From contig NZ_BMSY01000004.1 of the NCBI RefSeq assembly GCF_014649395.1, positions 682,001 to 746,000 on the forward strand: a DNA stretch of 64,000 nt, read 5' to 3'. The notes under the pieces are model-generated. The model had not been told where the DNA came from and did no database searches. It worked only from the letters and a program-made list of their open reading frames with translations. The translations under genes and the position numbers were made by a program. Below, piece after piece: positions 35,133 through 44,832 of this stretch (positions are counted from its first letter, which is position 1; every line of letters begins with the position of its first letter). This DNA is from Streptomyces aureoverticillatus. Its GTDB lineage: Bacteria; Actinomycetota; Actinomycetes; Streptomycetales; Streptomycetaceae.

Positions 35133-36788
35133 TCAGTCGGGCAGCCTGTCGGCGAGCCCGCTCAGCCGCTTCGCGCTGTGTTCCGCCGTGGCGCCGGCGG
35201 GCGCGGTCGGGTCGGGCAGCGGCCCCCCGGCGCAGGTGGCGCCGCGCCTGGGCAGCTTCCCGGTCGCCAGGTACACGTCGACGGCGCGGTCAACACACTT
35301 GTTGTTGTTGCCGAACAGCATGTGGTCGCCCTCGCCGGTCACCTTGAGGAAGCGCGAGCCCTTGAATCCGGCACTGGCCGACCGCGCGCCCTCGATCGGG
35401 GCCGCGGGGTCGTGCTCGGACTGCACCATCAGGACGGGCGGGACACCCCGGCCGGTCGGTTTCGGCAGCTCGACCGCGGGCCGGTCCCAGAACACACAGG
35501 GCTCGGCGATGCTGCGCCAGCCGATCAGTGGGAAGAGCTTGCCCTGCGCGGCCGAAGTCGCCGCCAGCGTCTCGCGGTTGCCGTACCAGCGGGTGTCGTT
35601 GCAGCCGACCGTGTAGAACGTGGCGTCGATGGCGTCCGGCGCTCCCGCGGCCAGTGCGCCGGGCGCCTTCGCCGCGCCGCGCACCTCGGCCACCCGCTCC
35701 GCGAGCCCGCCCTCGCGCGCGGCGCGCGGCGCGGGTGTACCCACCGCCGCGTTCAGTCCGGCGAGCAGTTCGCCGAGCCGGGGGAAGTTCGACTTGCCGT
35801 ACAGGCTCCCCGCGATCATCGAGTCGAGCGCCGTCGCGGTCAGGACCGTGTCGCCCAGGTCCAGCGGCTTCTCCGCTATCTTCGCCCTGATGCGCTCGTA
35901 GCTCGCGCGCACGGCCTGCGGGGAGTCGCCGAGCCCGTACAGCCCCTTGTAGCGTGCCGCCCACGGCAGGAAGTCCTGCCGGAACCGGCGCTCGAAGCCC
36001 ATCGGCTGCAGGGCGTATATCTGTTGCCAGGTTCCGGTGAACCTGACGCTGGAGTCGAAGACGAACCGGCCGACGCGCGACGGGAACGCGGTCGCGTAGT
36101 GCGCGCCGAGCCAGGTACCCGCGGAGAACCCGAACCAGTCGGTCCGGTCGTAGCCGAGCAGGGAGCGCAGCAGGTCGAAGTCGCGTACGGTCTGCGCGGT
36201 GTTGACGAAGTCACCGATCGGGTTCGAAGCGCCCTGGCAGGAGCGGGCCATGGCTTCCGCGTCGTCCAGCATGGCGTCCACATTGGCCCGGCTGCGGTCG
36301 CGCACGTCGCGCTCGCGGCCGATGGTGTCGCCCGCGCACGTCGCGTTGGTGCTCCGGCCGGTGCCCCGCACGTCGACGCCGACGATGTCCGCGGAGTCGG
36401 CGACCGCGGAGTGCGCGGGGTCGAGGAACAGCAGGGGAACGATGACGCCTTCCTCACCGGGGCCGCCCGGGTTGGTCATCAGGAGGCGCTTCGGCTTGCC
36501 CGACTCCGGGCGCAGCCTGCTCACCGCGACGTCGACCGTGCCACGGCTCTGCTTGTTCCAGTCGAGCGGGGCCTTCATGACCGAACACTGGAGGCGCTCG
36601 GCGCCGGGCGGCAGCCCGGGACCGGGATTCGGGAAGCAGGGTTTCCACACCAGTTTCTGAGCCCGGAAGGACTGGCCCACCCCTGTGTCACCGGTTTCCG
36701 TGGCGTCGACGGCCACGGCACCCGCGGGCAGGGCGCTCAGCGTCAGTCCGAGCAGTACTGCGGGGACAAGGGCGCGAGATCTGCGCAT
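35133..36788 (-). CDS. Secreted S33 tripeptidyl aminopeptidase-like alpha/beta hydrolase
   Basis: 551 residues. N-terminal signal peptide (MRRSRALVPAVLLGL...AGA). Peptidase S33 fold: MTNPGGPG oxyanion loop, nucleophile in GFSAGTW, Asp in SEHDPAAP and His in GEGDHMLF near the C-terminus, plus the C-terminal TAP-like region. Such enzymes remove tripeptides or single residues from exported peptides. Within this cluster it could trim a prodrug leader or serve self-protection (inference). ATG at 36,788 sets the signal peptide at the start. Lies 37 bp after the SbnB-like gene, same direction, so probably one operon. Confidence 0.92.
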   Translation of the reverse strand: MRRSRALVPAVLLGLTLSALPAGAVAVDATETGDTGVGQSFRAQKLVWKPCFPNPGPGLPPGAERLQCSVMKAPLDWNKQSRGTVDVAVSRLRPESGKPKRLLMTNPGGPGEEGVIVPLLFLDPAHSAVADSADIVGVDVRGTGRSTNATCAGDTIGRERDVRDRSRANVDAMLDDAEAMARSCQGASNPIGDFVNTAQTVRDFDLLRSLLGYDRTDWFGFSAGTWLGAHYATAFPSRVGRFVFDSSVRFTGTWQQIYALQPMGFERRFRQDFLPWAARYKGLYGLGDSPQAVRASYERIRAKIAEKPLDLGDTVLTATALDSMIAGSLYGKSNFPRLGELLAGLNAAVGTPAPRAAREGGLAERVAEVRGAAKAPGALAAGAPDAIDATFYTVGCNDTRWYGNRETLAATSAAQGKLFPLIGWRSIAEPCVFWDRPAVELPKPTGRGVPPVLMVQSEHDPAAPIEGARSASAGFKGSRFLKVTGEGDHMLFGNNNKCVDRAVDVYLATGKLPRRGATCAGGPLPDPTAPAGATAEHSAKRLSGLADRLPD

Positions 36789-36825
36789 GTGTTGTGCCAC
36801 TCCTTGATCGAGTTCGATGACCGGG

Positions 36826-37899
36826 TCAGCGCGGGATGCGCCGCCCGAGGCCCTGCCGCTCCGCGGCCGCCGCCACCGCGCCGCCGAGGGCGACATCGAG
36901 GATCGACATACCGAAGGGGTTGCACAGCACCAGATCGGCGTCGGCCTTGCGACCGGGGCGGGTACCGAGCAGTACCTCGCCGAGCGTGCCGTCGACCTGA
37001 CGGGCTCCTGGGTGTGGCTCCGCCTGCTCCGCGTACGTGCCGTCGGGCCCGCGGAGCCTGCCCTCGCGGTACATCCGGCCGAGCAGCCTGCGATGGTCGT
37101 GGCTGACCAGGCCCCAGTCGTCGACGACGACGAGCCCGGCCGCGTCCACGACTTCGGGCAGTACGTCGTCCAGCGAGACGTGCACGATGAGCGTGCCGGG
37201 CGCGAACCACTCCGGGCGCAGGTAGCCCTCCGTGGTGACGGTCGCCGGGATGACGAGATCGGCGTCCCGCACGCAGGCCTCGGGGCTCGCCGCGACCTCG
37301 GTGCGGTAGCCGGCGAAGTCCGGGTCCGATGTGACCGCGTCGGCGAGCGCCCGGCTCCGTTCGGGGGCGGTGTCGTACAGCGTGAGCGACTCCAGGTCGC
37401 CGAGGGCCCCGCAGAGCAGTTGGACGTGCGCCCGCGCGAGGGTGCCGCAGCCCAGGATCGCGAGATGCCGAAGCGGCTCGACGCCCAGGGCCAGCGCGCT
37501 GACCGCGCTCACCGCCGCGGTGCGGAAGGCGCTGACGTAGGCGGCCTCCATCACCGCCCGGGGCCAGGCGAGTTCACGGTCGAAGAGCAGCATGAGGCCC
37601 TGCGACCGGGCCATGCCCTTGCCGGGGTTCCCGAGCGATCCATTGATCACCTTCAGGCCCAGCTCGAGCCCGTGATCGGTGTGGATGCCGCCGGGCATCG
37701 CCAGGGAGCGCGCCGCGAAGCCGTCGTCGGTCGTCCATCCCAGGTACGCCTCGTCGGGCAGGATCGTACGGCCCTCGGCATGGCGCACTATCGCGTCCCG
37801 GACCACCGACACCACGTCGACCTCGGCAGCGGCGAGACACACGTCCTGCCTTGACAGATAAACCAGGTCCGTATTCGGGTACTCGTCGAACCGCAGCAT
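36826..37899 (-). CDS. SbnB-like dehydrogenase for L-2,3-diaminopropionate
   Basis: 357 residues, ornithine cyclodeaminase/mu-crystallin family. Rossmann motif LGCGTLARAH (near 150-160), Lys in LGLKVINGS, VVDD and CNPFGMSILD near the end. SbnB oxidatively cleaves the SbnA product with NAD to give L-2,3-diaminopropionate, 2-oxoglutarate and NADH. Some members make proline from ornithine; the SbnA partner gene in the cluster favours the diaminopropionate role. ATG at 37,899 is the only good start before the conserved region. Probably transcribed with the peptidase downstream from the 500-bp gap upstream. Confidence 0.9.
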   Translation of the reverse strand: MLRFDEYPNTDLVYLSRQDVCLAAAEVDVVSVVRDAIVRHAEGRTILPDEAYLGWTTDDGFAARSLAMPGGIHTDHGLELGLKVINGSLGNPGKGMARSQGLMLLFDRELAWPRAVMEAAYVSAFRTAAVSAVSALALGVEPLRHLAILGCGTLARAHVQLLCGALGDLESLTLYDTAPERSRALADAVTSDPDFAGYRTEVAASPEACVRDADLVIPATVTTEGYLRPEWFAPGTLIVHVSLDDVLPEVVDAAGLVVVDDWGLVSHDHRRLLGRMYREGRLRGPDGTYAEQAEPHPGARQVDGTLGEVLLGTRPGRKADADLVLCNPFGMSILDVALGGAVAAAAERQGLGRRIPR

Positions 37900-38400
37900 C
37901 CAGCACTCAATCCAAACGTTGGTCTTCCGGCGCGTAGGCAGCACGGAGCGTGGGCTGACGCATGACTTCTTGGAGCGGCCACGACGCAACCACTGGATTC
38001 AGCCCGTCGGCAAGGGATCTGGCGTGTTCTCGCCACCTGAGCGTGACCGCACCAAACTGACCCAGGATGGCGTCCTGTGCCGACAGCAGAAGACGAAGGA
38101 CTGTATAGGAGGGGCAAAGTCCCGGGAGGGACCCGCATACTGTGGCACGCGAGGCCGTACGCCCCGACGACCAACGGGCGGGACGGGCGCGCTAAAGAAC
38201 GATCTACGAACCGCGGCAGGGGGAGAGGCGAACCGCGTCACGACGATCGATCAAAAGAAGCGTAGCGCCACCATGTAATGGCCGGGTTACAGGCGCTGCG
38301 TACGGGGAGAGAGGCTTACGCCAACAGGCGTGCGGACGCCCGCTTCAGGGGCAGGTGCGTCCGCGGCGCGGCGAGGGCCTCTCGGTGAATTCCTGAGGGA
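37900..38400. promoter_or_regulatory. 501-bp non-coding region between the SbnB-like gene and the SARP gene
   Basis: Divergent intergenic region with lower GC than its surroundings. It should hold promoters for both flanking genes. Short hairpins are visible, such as GTCCC-GGGA-GGGAC near 38,120. Small open frames here have no ribosome sites or recognisable content, so I annotate no gene. Confidence 0.5.
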
Positions 38401-39738
38401 ATGAGCACAGAGACCATGGGGGATTTTTTGAAAGCCTTCGATGACTCAACAGCTGCGAGTGAAGCAAACCCGGTAAAATTGCGTCTACTTGGAAATGCGG
38501 AGCTCGTTGGGGGAGATCGCAGCTTCCCGGCCGGCGGCCCGCTGGAGCGCGGGCTTCTGGCGACACTGGCCGTGCGGGTGAACAACCATGTCGGAGCGGA
38601 GGCGATAGCGGCGGCGCTCTGGGAAAGCCCGCCGCGCACCGCGCTGCGACAGATTCAGACCAAGGTGTGGAAGCTGCGGGATCTCCTGAATCAGGCGTTC
38701 GCCGACGAAAGCGTCCAGCAACGACCTCAGCTGATCAACCAGGCCGGCGGCTATCTCTTGTTCGTCGAGCCGCCCTCGATCGACCTCGTCCTCTTCCACA
38801 CCCATGTGAAGGAGGCCCGGAAGGCGGCGTCCGGTGGCGAGTTCGAGAAGGCCGCCCGGAAGTACCGGACAGCCCTTTCACTGTGGCGCGGCCCGGCCTT
38901 CGCGGGAATTTCCGCACCGTCCGCCTCCGCCCCGGGGATCCGGGCCGAAGCCATAAAGCTGGAGGACCATCGCATCACCGTCACCGAGGAGCGCATCGGA
39001 ACCGACCTGATCCTCGGCAGGCACCATGAAGTCATTGCCGAACTGCAGTCGCTGGTCGACACCTATCCGTTGCGTGAGCGTTTCCGACTGCATCTCATCC
39101 GCGCCCTCGCCCGGGTCGGCCGGCGCAATGAGGCGGTCGAGACATATCTGGAGGGCCATCGCCTCCTGACTCAGGAATTCGGCCTCGATCTGAGTCCGGA
39201 CCTGACGGAGGCATATCGCGTGGTGCTCGCCGGCGGCCCACCGACCGTCAGCGTGCCGCGCCGGCTCGCGCCACCAAGCGTCACCATTCCGTCGGCCTCG
39301 GCCACGTTGCCGCTGGTCACCGAGGGAATGCACTACAGGAACGATTCGGCCCACACCATCGCGTCGATTCCGGCGCAGGCGGGGGAACGTCGGCTTCCGG
39401 GCACCACGGCCACGGGTGGTGCACACTTTCCGGGCAGCCACACGCACCACGCCTACCGCGGCAACCGTCGGCCACCGGCTCATCTGGAGCCCATTCTGGA
39501 GCAACTACTGAACGGCGCCACGGATCTCACGGCCAGTCGGCGGCTCGGGCTTTCCCCGCGCACCTTCAGCAGACGTGTGTCCGAACTCCTCGAATACCTC
39601 GGCGTGGTCACCCGCTTCCAAGCGGGCGCCGAAGCCTACAGCCGGGGCTGGATCACCATCAGGCCCGACGGTGCGATCAACTGTCGGCAATTCGCCACCC
39701 GGCTGCCGGAATCCGTCAACTCGAACGAGACGGTTTGA
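38401..39738 (+). CDS. SARP-family transcriptional activator with extra C-terminal HTH
   Basis: 445 residues. N-terminal OmpR-like winged helix (about 25-115, LRLLGNAEL, WESPPRTALRQIQTKVWKLRDLL), then a BTAD bacterial transcriptional activation domain (about 120-270; IDLVLFHTHV, LSLWRGPAF, RLHLIRALARVGRRNEAVETY). A loose linker (280-360) leads to a second helix-turn-helix (about 370-425; LTASRRLGLSPRTFSRRVSELLEYLG), which plain SARPs lack. Likely pathway activator. ATG at 38,401 has GAGG only two bases upstream; ATG at 38,416 is an alternative. Early codons are unusually AT-rich. Ends before a very strong hairpin. Confidence 0.88.
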   Translation: MSTETMGDFLKAFDDSTAASEANPVKLRLLGNAELVGGDRSFPAGGPLERGLLATLAVRVNNHVGAEAIAAALWESPPRTALRQIQTKVWKLRDLLNQAFADESVQQRPQLINQAGGYLLFVEPPSIDLVLFHTHVKEARKAASGGEFEKAARKYRTALSLWRGPAFAGISAPSASAPGIRAEAIKLEDHRITVTEERIGTDLILGRHHEVIAELQSLVDTYPLRERFRLHLIRALARVGRRNEAVETYLEGHRLLTQEFGLDLSPDLTEAYRVVLAGGPPTVSVPRRLAPPSVTIPSASATLPLVTEGMHYRNDSAHTIASIPAQAGERRLPGTTATGGAHFPGSHTHHAYRGNRRPPAHLEPILEQLLNGATDLTASRRLGLSPRTFSRRVSELLEYLGVVTRFQAGAEAYSRGWITIRPDGAINCRQFATRLPESVNSNETV

Positions 39739-39791
39739 GCGCCTTGGCCGCACTCGGCTCCTTCACCCGGCGAGGGGGCCGAGTGCATCCC

Positions 39792-39857
39792 ACGCGACAA
39801 AGCTTCGGGGAGTCGGAGACCTCACAAGGTCTCCGACTCCCCGAAGCTTTGTCGCGT
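39792..39857. terminator. 31-bp perfect inverted repeat, bidirectional terminator-like hairpin
   Basis: Left arm 39,792-39,822 and right arm 39,827-39,857 are perfect reverse complements, with loop CACA. No T-run follows on either side. It sits between the convergent SARP and membrane-protein genes, where it could stop transcription from both, and marks the right edge of the biosynthetic region. Confidence 0.85.
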
Positions 39858-39871
39858 ATCAGCGACGACTG

Positions 39872-40336
39872 TCAGAGCGGGCGCAAGACCCGACCGGCCA
39901 ATTCGGCGCCTCCGACCGGCAGCAGCTTCGCCCTGACCACATTTTCGAACTGCCGACCGGGCCACCAGTGGGAAAGCATCACCACCGACGCGCCCGAACC
40001 GACGAGGACGGAGGGATCGGACTGCGCGGCGAGTCCCACCACCAACCCGGCGACCGTGGGGGTGGCCGCGGCCAACAGGCGGGCCGTCATCATGGAGTTG
40101 ACCATCCGGGAAACGCGACCTGGCGACATGTCCCGCTTCGGGACGAGCGACGGATCGACCACATGTTTCACGCCGACAAGGCCGAGCACGGCCACCGCCG
40201 CCGGAATCCAGAACAGCACATCACCTTCGAGACCTGGGTCCGGCACGAGTGCCGTGATACCCAATACGCCGAGGACAACGCTGATCGCGAAGGTCAGCGA
40301 CGCCAACAGCCGAAGCCGCGCCAGGGTTGATTTCAT
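39872..40336 (-). CDS. Small integral membrane protein, unknown function
   Basis: 154 residues with four likely membrane segments (about 12-30, 40-58, 88-108, 112-125), a basic N-terminus (MKSTLARLRLL) and the loop DPSLVPKRDMSPGR between segments two and three. Not recognised; no catalytic motif. ATG start at 40,336. Convergent with the SARP gene across the long hairpin and followed upstream by the ScfR-type regulator in the same direction, 68 bp apart. Confidence 0.75.
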   Translation of the reverse strand: MKSTLARLRLLASLTFAISVVLGVLGITALVPDPGLEGDVLFWIPAAVAVLGLVGVKHVVDPSLVPKRDMSPGRVSRMVNSMMTARLLAAATPTVAGLVVGLAAQSDPSVLVGSGASVVMLSHWWPGRQFENVVRAKLLPVGGAELAGRVLRPL

Positions 40337-40404
40337 AACGGCATCCTACTCAACTCCCCTGAAATATCGCCCTTGTTGACGGCCGCCGAGCATGGGCGCC
40401 CGGC

Positions 40405-41823
40405 TCAGCCGATGCCCGGCCGTTCCCCCGCCACCGGGTAGGGGACGAAGGTGCTGCTGTTCTCGTCGATCGCCAGGCGCCGGTCCAGGGGCGGCGCGGC
40501 CCGCTGAGGGCAGTCGGTGCGCTCACACAGGCGACAGCCCATGCCGATGGGGACGGCGGCGGAGACGTTGTCGAGGTCGAGGCCGTCGGAGTAGACGAGC
40601 CGGGAGGCATGCCGGATCTCGCAGCCGAGGCCGATGGCGAAGGTCTTGCCGGGCTCGCCCCAGCCGCCCCGGTGGCGGGTGACGGCGCGGGCGGTCCACA
40701 GGTGGCGCCGGCCGTCGGGCATGGCGGCGACCTGGACGTGGATGCGGCCGGGAGCGGCGAACGCCTCGTACACGTTCCACAGCGGGCAGGTGCCGCCGGC
40801 GCGGGAGAAGTGGAAGGCGGTGGCGGACTGCCGTTTGGACATGTTGCCCGCGCGGTCCACGCGCACGAAGGAGAAGGGCACGCCGCGCAGCCGGGGGCGC
40901 TGCAGGGTGCTGAGGCGGTGGCAGATGGTTTCGTAGCCGATGCCGTAGTGGTCGGTCAGTCGCTCGATGTCGTAGCGGAACTCCTCCGCGGCCGTGTGGA
41001 AGCGGCGGTACGGCAGGATGAGGGCGGCGGCGAAGTAGTTGGCGATGCCGATGCGGGCGAGCGGCCAGGCCGCCGAGTCCGGCGCGAAGTCCTCCGAAGC
41101 GAGTGCGGAGATCTCGTCCGCGTACTCGAGCAGGGCCAGTTGTGTGGCCATCCGGAACGCCTGCTGGCCGGGGCGCAGCCGGCCGGAGAGGTGCAGGACG
41201 CGGGCCACCGGGTCGTAGTGGTGCAGGAGGTGGCCGGAGTCCGCGACCAGGCGCACCCCGTGATGGCCGGTCAGGCGGGCGGAGAGGGCCCGGACGGCCT
41301 CGCCGGGGCGGATGCCGATCGTGCCGGCGAGCTGTTCGGCGGCGAGGTCGGTGTCGTGCAGGTAGTTCTGGCGGCGGTAGAAGAACTCGCGGATCTCCTC
41401 GTGCGCGGAGCGGGGCTGCGCCCGCGTTCCCGGCCCCCGCCCCTCCTCGGCTTCGGAGAGTTGTTCCGTGAGGTGCTGGTTCCGGCGGCCGAGGTCCACC
41501 AGGACCGTCGCCACGGCGGGCATGCGGGAGGCCAGTTCCGAGAGGTCGGTCGCGGACACCCGGCCTGCGGAGACCTCGCCGGTGAGGGCGTCGCGCAGGT
41601 CGGCCACCAGCCGGCTGGTGTCGCGCTCGGAGAAGAAGCCCGGATCGATGCCGAAGGCCTCCGTCAGGCGCAGCAGCACGGGCACGGTCAGCGGCCGGGA
41701 GTCGTGCTCCATCTGGTTCAGATAGCTCGGCGAGATGTCGAGGGCCCGGGCCAGTGCGGCCTGGCTCATGCCCCGTTCCTCCCGCAGCCGTCGCAGCCTC
41801 GGGCCCGCGTACGTCTTGCTCAT
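40405..41823 (-). CDS. ScfR/RamB-type regulator of the glyoxylate bypass
   Basis: 472 residues. N-terminal XRE helix-turn-helix (about 8-62; MSQAALARALDISPSYLNQMEHDSRPL), a central IrrE-like region with RRFHTAAEEFRYDIERLTDHYGIG-type sequence, and the C-terminal short-chain-acyl-CoA regulator domain with CRLCERTDCPQR. RamB-like proteins control isocitrate lyase and malate synthase in actinobacteria in response to acetyl-CoA metabolism. Divergent from isocitrate lyase, with two matching palindromes between them, which supports the call. ATG at 41,823. Confidence 0.9.
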   Translation of the reverse strand: MSKTYAGPRLRRLREERGMSQAALARALDISPSYLNQMEHDSRPLTVPVLLRLTEAFGIDPGFFSERDTSRLVADLRDALTGEVSAGRVSATDLSELASRMPAVATVLVDLGRRNQHLTEQLSEAEEGRGPGTRAQPRSAHEEIREFFYRRQNYLHDTDLAAEQLAGTIGIRPGEAVRALSARLTGHHGVRLVADSGHLLHHYDPVARVLHLSGRLRPGQQAFRMATQLALLEYADEISALASEDFAPDSAAWPLARIGIANYFAAALILPYRRFHTAAEEFRYDIERLTDHYGIGYETICHRLSTLQRPRLRGVPFSFVRVDRAGNMSKRQSATAFHFSRAGGTCPLWNVYEAFAAPGRIHVQVAAMPDGRRHLWTARAVTRHRGGWGEPGKTFAIGLGCEIRHASRLVYSDGLDLDNVSAAVPIGMGCRLCERTDCPQRAAPPLDRRLAIDENSSTFVPYPVAGERPGIG

Positions 41824-41927
41824 CCGTGGCTCCTGTCCGGTCTCGTCGCGGTCGCCGGTGCCGCTTAACAGAGTTGGCAGAACAGCGGAGGAAGATGCGC
41901 AGAAGTTAGCAGCTTTCCCTGGTTGTT

Positions 41928-41940
41928 GGCACCGAGTGCC
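41928..41940. promoter_or_regulatory. Operator-like palindrome GGCAC-N3-GTGCC, copy 1
   Basis: GGCACCGAGTGCC between the regulator and isocitrate lyase genes. The same GGCAC-N3-GTGCC pattern recurs at 42,004. Likely site for the divergent ScfR-type regulator; inference from position and repetition. Confidence 0.6.
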
Positions 41941-42003
41941 GGTGGAACAGTCGTGTGTGCGGCCCGAGGAAGGCGACAGAGCCGCACCTCGGCACATTTG
42001 ATC

Positions 42004-42016
42004 GGCACTCAGTGCC
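42004..42016. promoter_or_regulatory. Operator-like palindrome GGCAC-N3-GTGCC, copy 2
   Basis: GGCACTCAGTGCC, a perfect 6-bp-arm palindrome, 76 bp from copy 1 and about 40 bp before the isocitrate lyase start. Confidence 0.65.
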
Positions 42017-42054
42017 ATTCATTCGCACTGTTCACGAGTCTCCGGGAGACGGTC

Positions 42055-43341
<1,287 letters not shown>

Positions 43342-43394
43342 ACCGCTTCACCCGCTATGCCGCTCTGCGCTTCGTCCGCGGGTCGGTGGGGGCT

Positions 43395-43440
43395 TGGCGC
43401 GCAGTTCCCCGCGCCCCTTACGGGGCGCGCCCCTGCCCCG
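43395..43440. repeat. Common Streptomyces intergenic hairpin repeat
   Basis: Contains GCAGTTCCCCGCGCCCC, then a GCGCCCC-TTAC-GGGGCGC stem (43,411-43,428). This motif is dispersed in many Streptomyces intergenic regions (family knowledge). It lies in the 157-bp gap after isocitrate lyase and may also terminate transcription. Confidence 0.65.
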
Positions 43441-43498
43441 CCCGCGCCCCCACGGACGCCTGCAGCCGCCACCTCACCACCCGCTCGGAGGGACACTC

Positions 43499-44383
43499 AT
43501 GACCACAACCATCAACCGGGTCGGCGTCGTCGGCGGCGGCCTGATGGGCGCCGGAATCGCCGAGGTGTGCGCCCGCGCCGGGCTGGACACCGTGGTCTGC
43601 GAGGCGGACGCCGTCGCCGCCCGGGCCGCCCGCGAACGCGTCGCCGTCTCGCTCGAACGCGCCGTCCAGCGCGGCAAACTGGACCGCGTCGCCGCCGAGG
43701 ACGCGCTGGCCCGGATGGTCTTCACGGGCAGCCTCGACGATCTGGCCGACCGCCAACTCGTCATCGAGGCGGTGGTCGAGAACACCGCGGCGAAGACGGA
43801 GGTGTTCACCGCCCTCGACAAGGTCGTCGAGGACCCCGGGGCAATCCTCGCCACCAACACCTCCTCCATCCCGGTCATGCGCCTGGGCATGGCCACCGGG
43901 CGCGCCGACCGCGTCCTCGGTCTGCACTTCTTCAACCCCGTTCCCGTCCTGCCTCTGGTCGAGGTCGTCTCCTCGCTGCACACGGACCCCGAAACGGTCG
44001 CCGTCGTACGGGACTTCGCCACGCGGACCCTGGGCAAGACCGTCGTACGTTCCCGGGACCGGGCCGGGTTCGTCGTCAACGCGCTGCTCATCCCCTACGT
44101 GCTCTCGGCGATCCGCATGGCCGAGTCCGGATTCGCCACCGCGACCGATGTGGACGCCGGGATGGAGCTCGGCTGCGCCCATCCGATGGGTCCGCTCAAG
44201 CTGGCCGACCTGATCGGCCTGGACACGGTGGCGTCCATCGCCGAATCCCTCTACGAGGAGTTCAAGGAACCTCTGTACGCCCCGCCGCCGCTGCTCCAGC
44301 GGATGGTGGAGGCGGGCCTGCTCGGCCGCAAGAGCGGACGCGGGTTCCACACCTACGCGCCCCCTCACAGCTTCCCCCACTGA
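43499..44383 (+). CDS. 3-hydroxybutyryl-CoA dehydrogenase
   Basis: 294 residues. NAD-binding VVGGGLMGAGIA at the start, NTSSIPV, catalytic His in LHFFNPV, and the C-terminal HPMGPLKLADLIGLD helix region of the 3-hydroxyacyl-CoA dehydrogenase family. Interconverts 3-hydroxybutyryl-CoA and acetoacetyl-CoA, fitting the neighbouring acetate/fatty-acid gene. ATG at 43,499 preceded by GGAGGG. Same direction as isocitrate lyase; the repeat hairpin between them may weaken cotranscription. Confidence 0.95.
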   Translation: MTTTINRVGVVGGGLMGAGIAEVCARAGLDTVVCEADAVAARAARERVAVSLERAVQRGKLDRVAAEDALARMVFTGSLDDLADRQLVIEAVVENTAAKTEVFTALDKVVEDPGAILATNTSSIPVMRLGMATGRADRVLGLHFFNPVPVLPLVEVVSSLHTDPETVAVVRDFATRTLGKTVVRSRDRAGFVVNALLIPYVLSAIRMAESGFATATDVDAGMELGCAHPMGPLKLADLIGLDTVASIAESLYEEFKEPLYAPPPLLQRMVEAGLLGRKSGRGFHTYAPPHSFPH

Positions 44384-44479
44384 TCGAATCCGTGGCTCAT
44401 CTCACGTTCCGGCATGTGGGCAGTACTGCCCAAGACGGCACCCGCCCCCCTAGGGTGACCTGTGCAGCTGGTTCGCCCT

Positions 44480-44655
44480 GTCCGCCAGGCAGGCGCGTCG
44501 TAAGAGGGAACCCGGTGGGAATCCGGGACTGCCCCGCAGCGGTGAGCGGGAACGACCGCCGTCATACGCACTGGATCCGGCCATGGATCCGGGAAGCGAC
44601 GGCCAGTAGGTGTCTGCCTCGGCAGATGTGCCCGCGAGTCCGAAGACCTGCCCGT
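44480..44655 (+). promoter_or_regulatory. Cobalamin (B12) riboswitch upstream of metE
   Basis: Consensus elements in order: AGAGGGAA (about 44,504), CCGGTGGGAATCCGGGACTGCCCCGC (core), GCAGCGGTGAG, and the B12 box region GCGAGTCCGAAGACCTGCC near 44,634-44,652; the closing GGCAGG/CCTGCC stem pairs 44,487 with 44,647. Bound cobalamin should switch off metE, when the B12-dependent MetH can take over. A possible expression-platform hairpin CCGCACG...CGTGCGG follows at about 44,659-44,681. Confidence 0.93.
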
Positions 44656-44832
44656 TGCCCGCACGTGACCGATCGCGTGCGGACATCCCGGTGACCTCGT
44701 GGGCGGGTCGGCGTGCACACCAGGCGGAGCACCGCGCCAGTGGCGTCAGTGCGGTCCGTCCGGTTCGGCATCCCTTCGCGTCCGTGTCCCGTCTCCGGGA
44801 TTCTCAGGAGTCATCTCGCGAAGGAGATTTCC

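Noticed and set aside
38077..38265. Possible small ORF in the SbnB-SARP gap
   Set aside because: No ribosome site, no hydrophobic or conserved pattern, and a plausible regulatory region; not supported as a gene.
1..39857. Naming the cluster product (for example as a bleomycin-like or known lipopeptide)
   Set aside because: Dap and beta-alanine occur in several families, but the domain set here matches none that I can identify with confidence, and the 3' end of the assembly line is missing.
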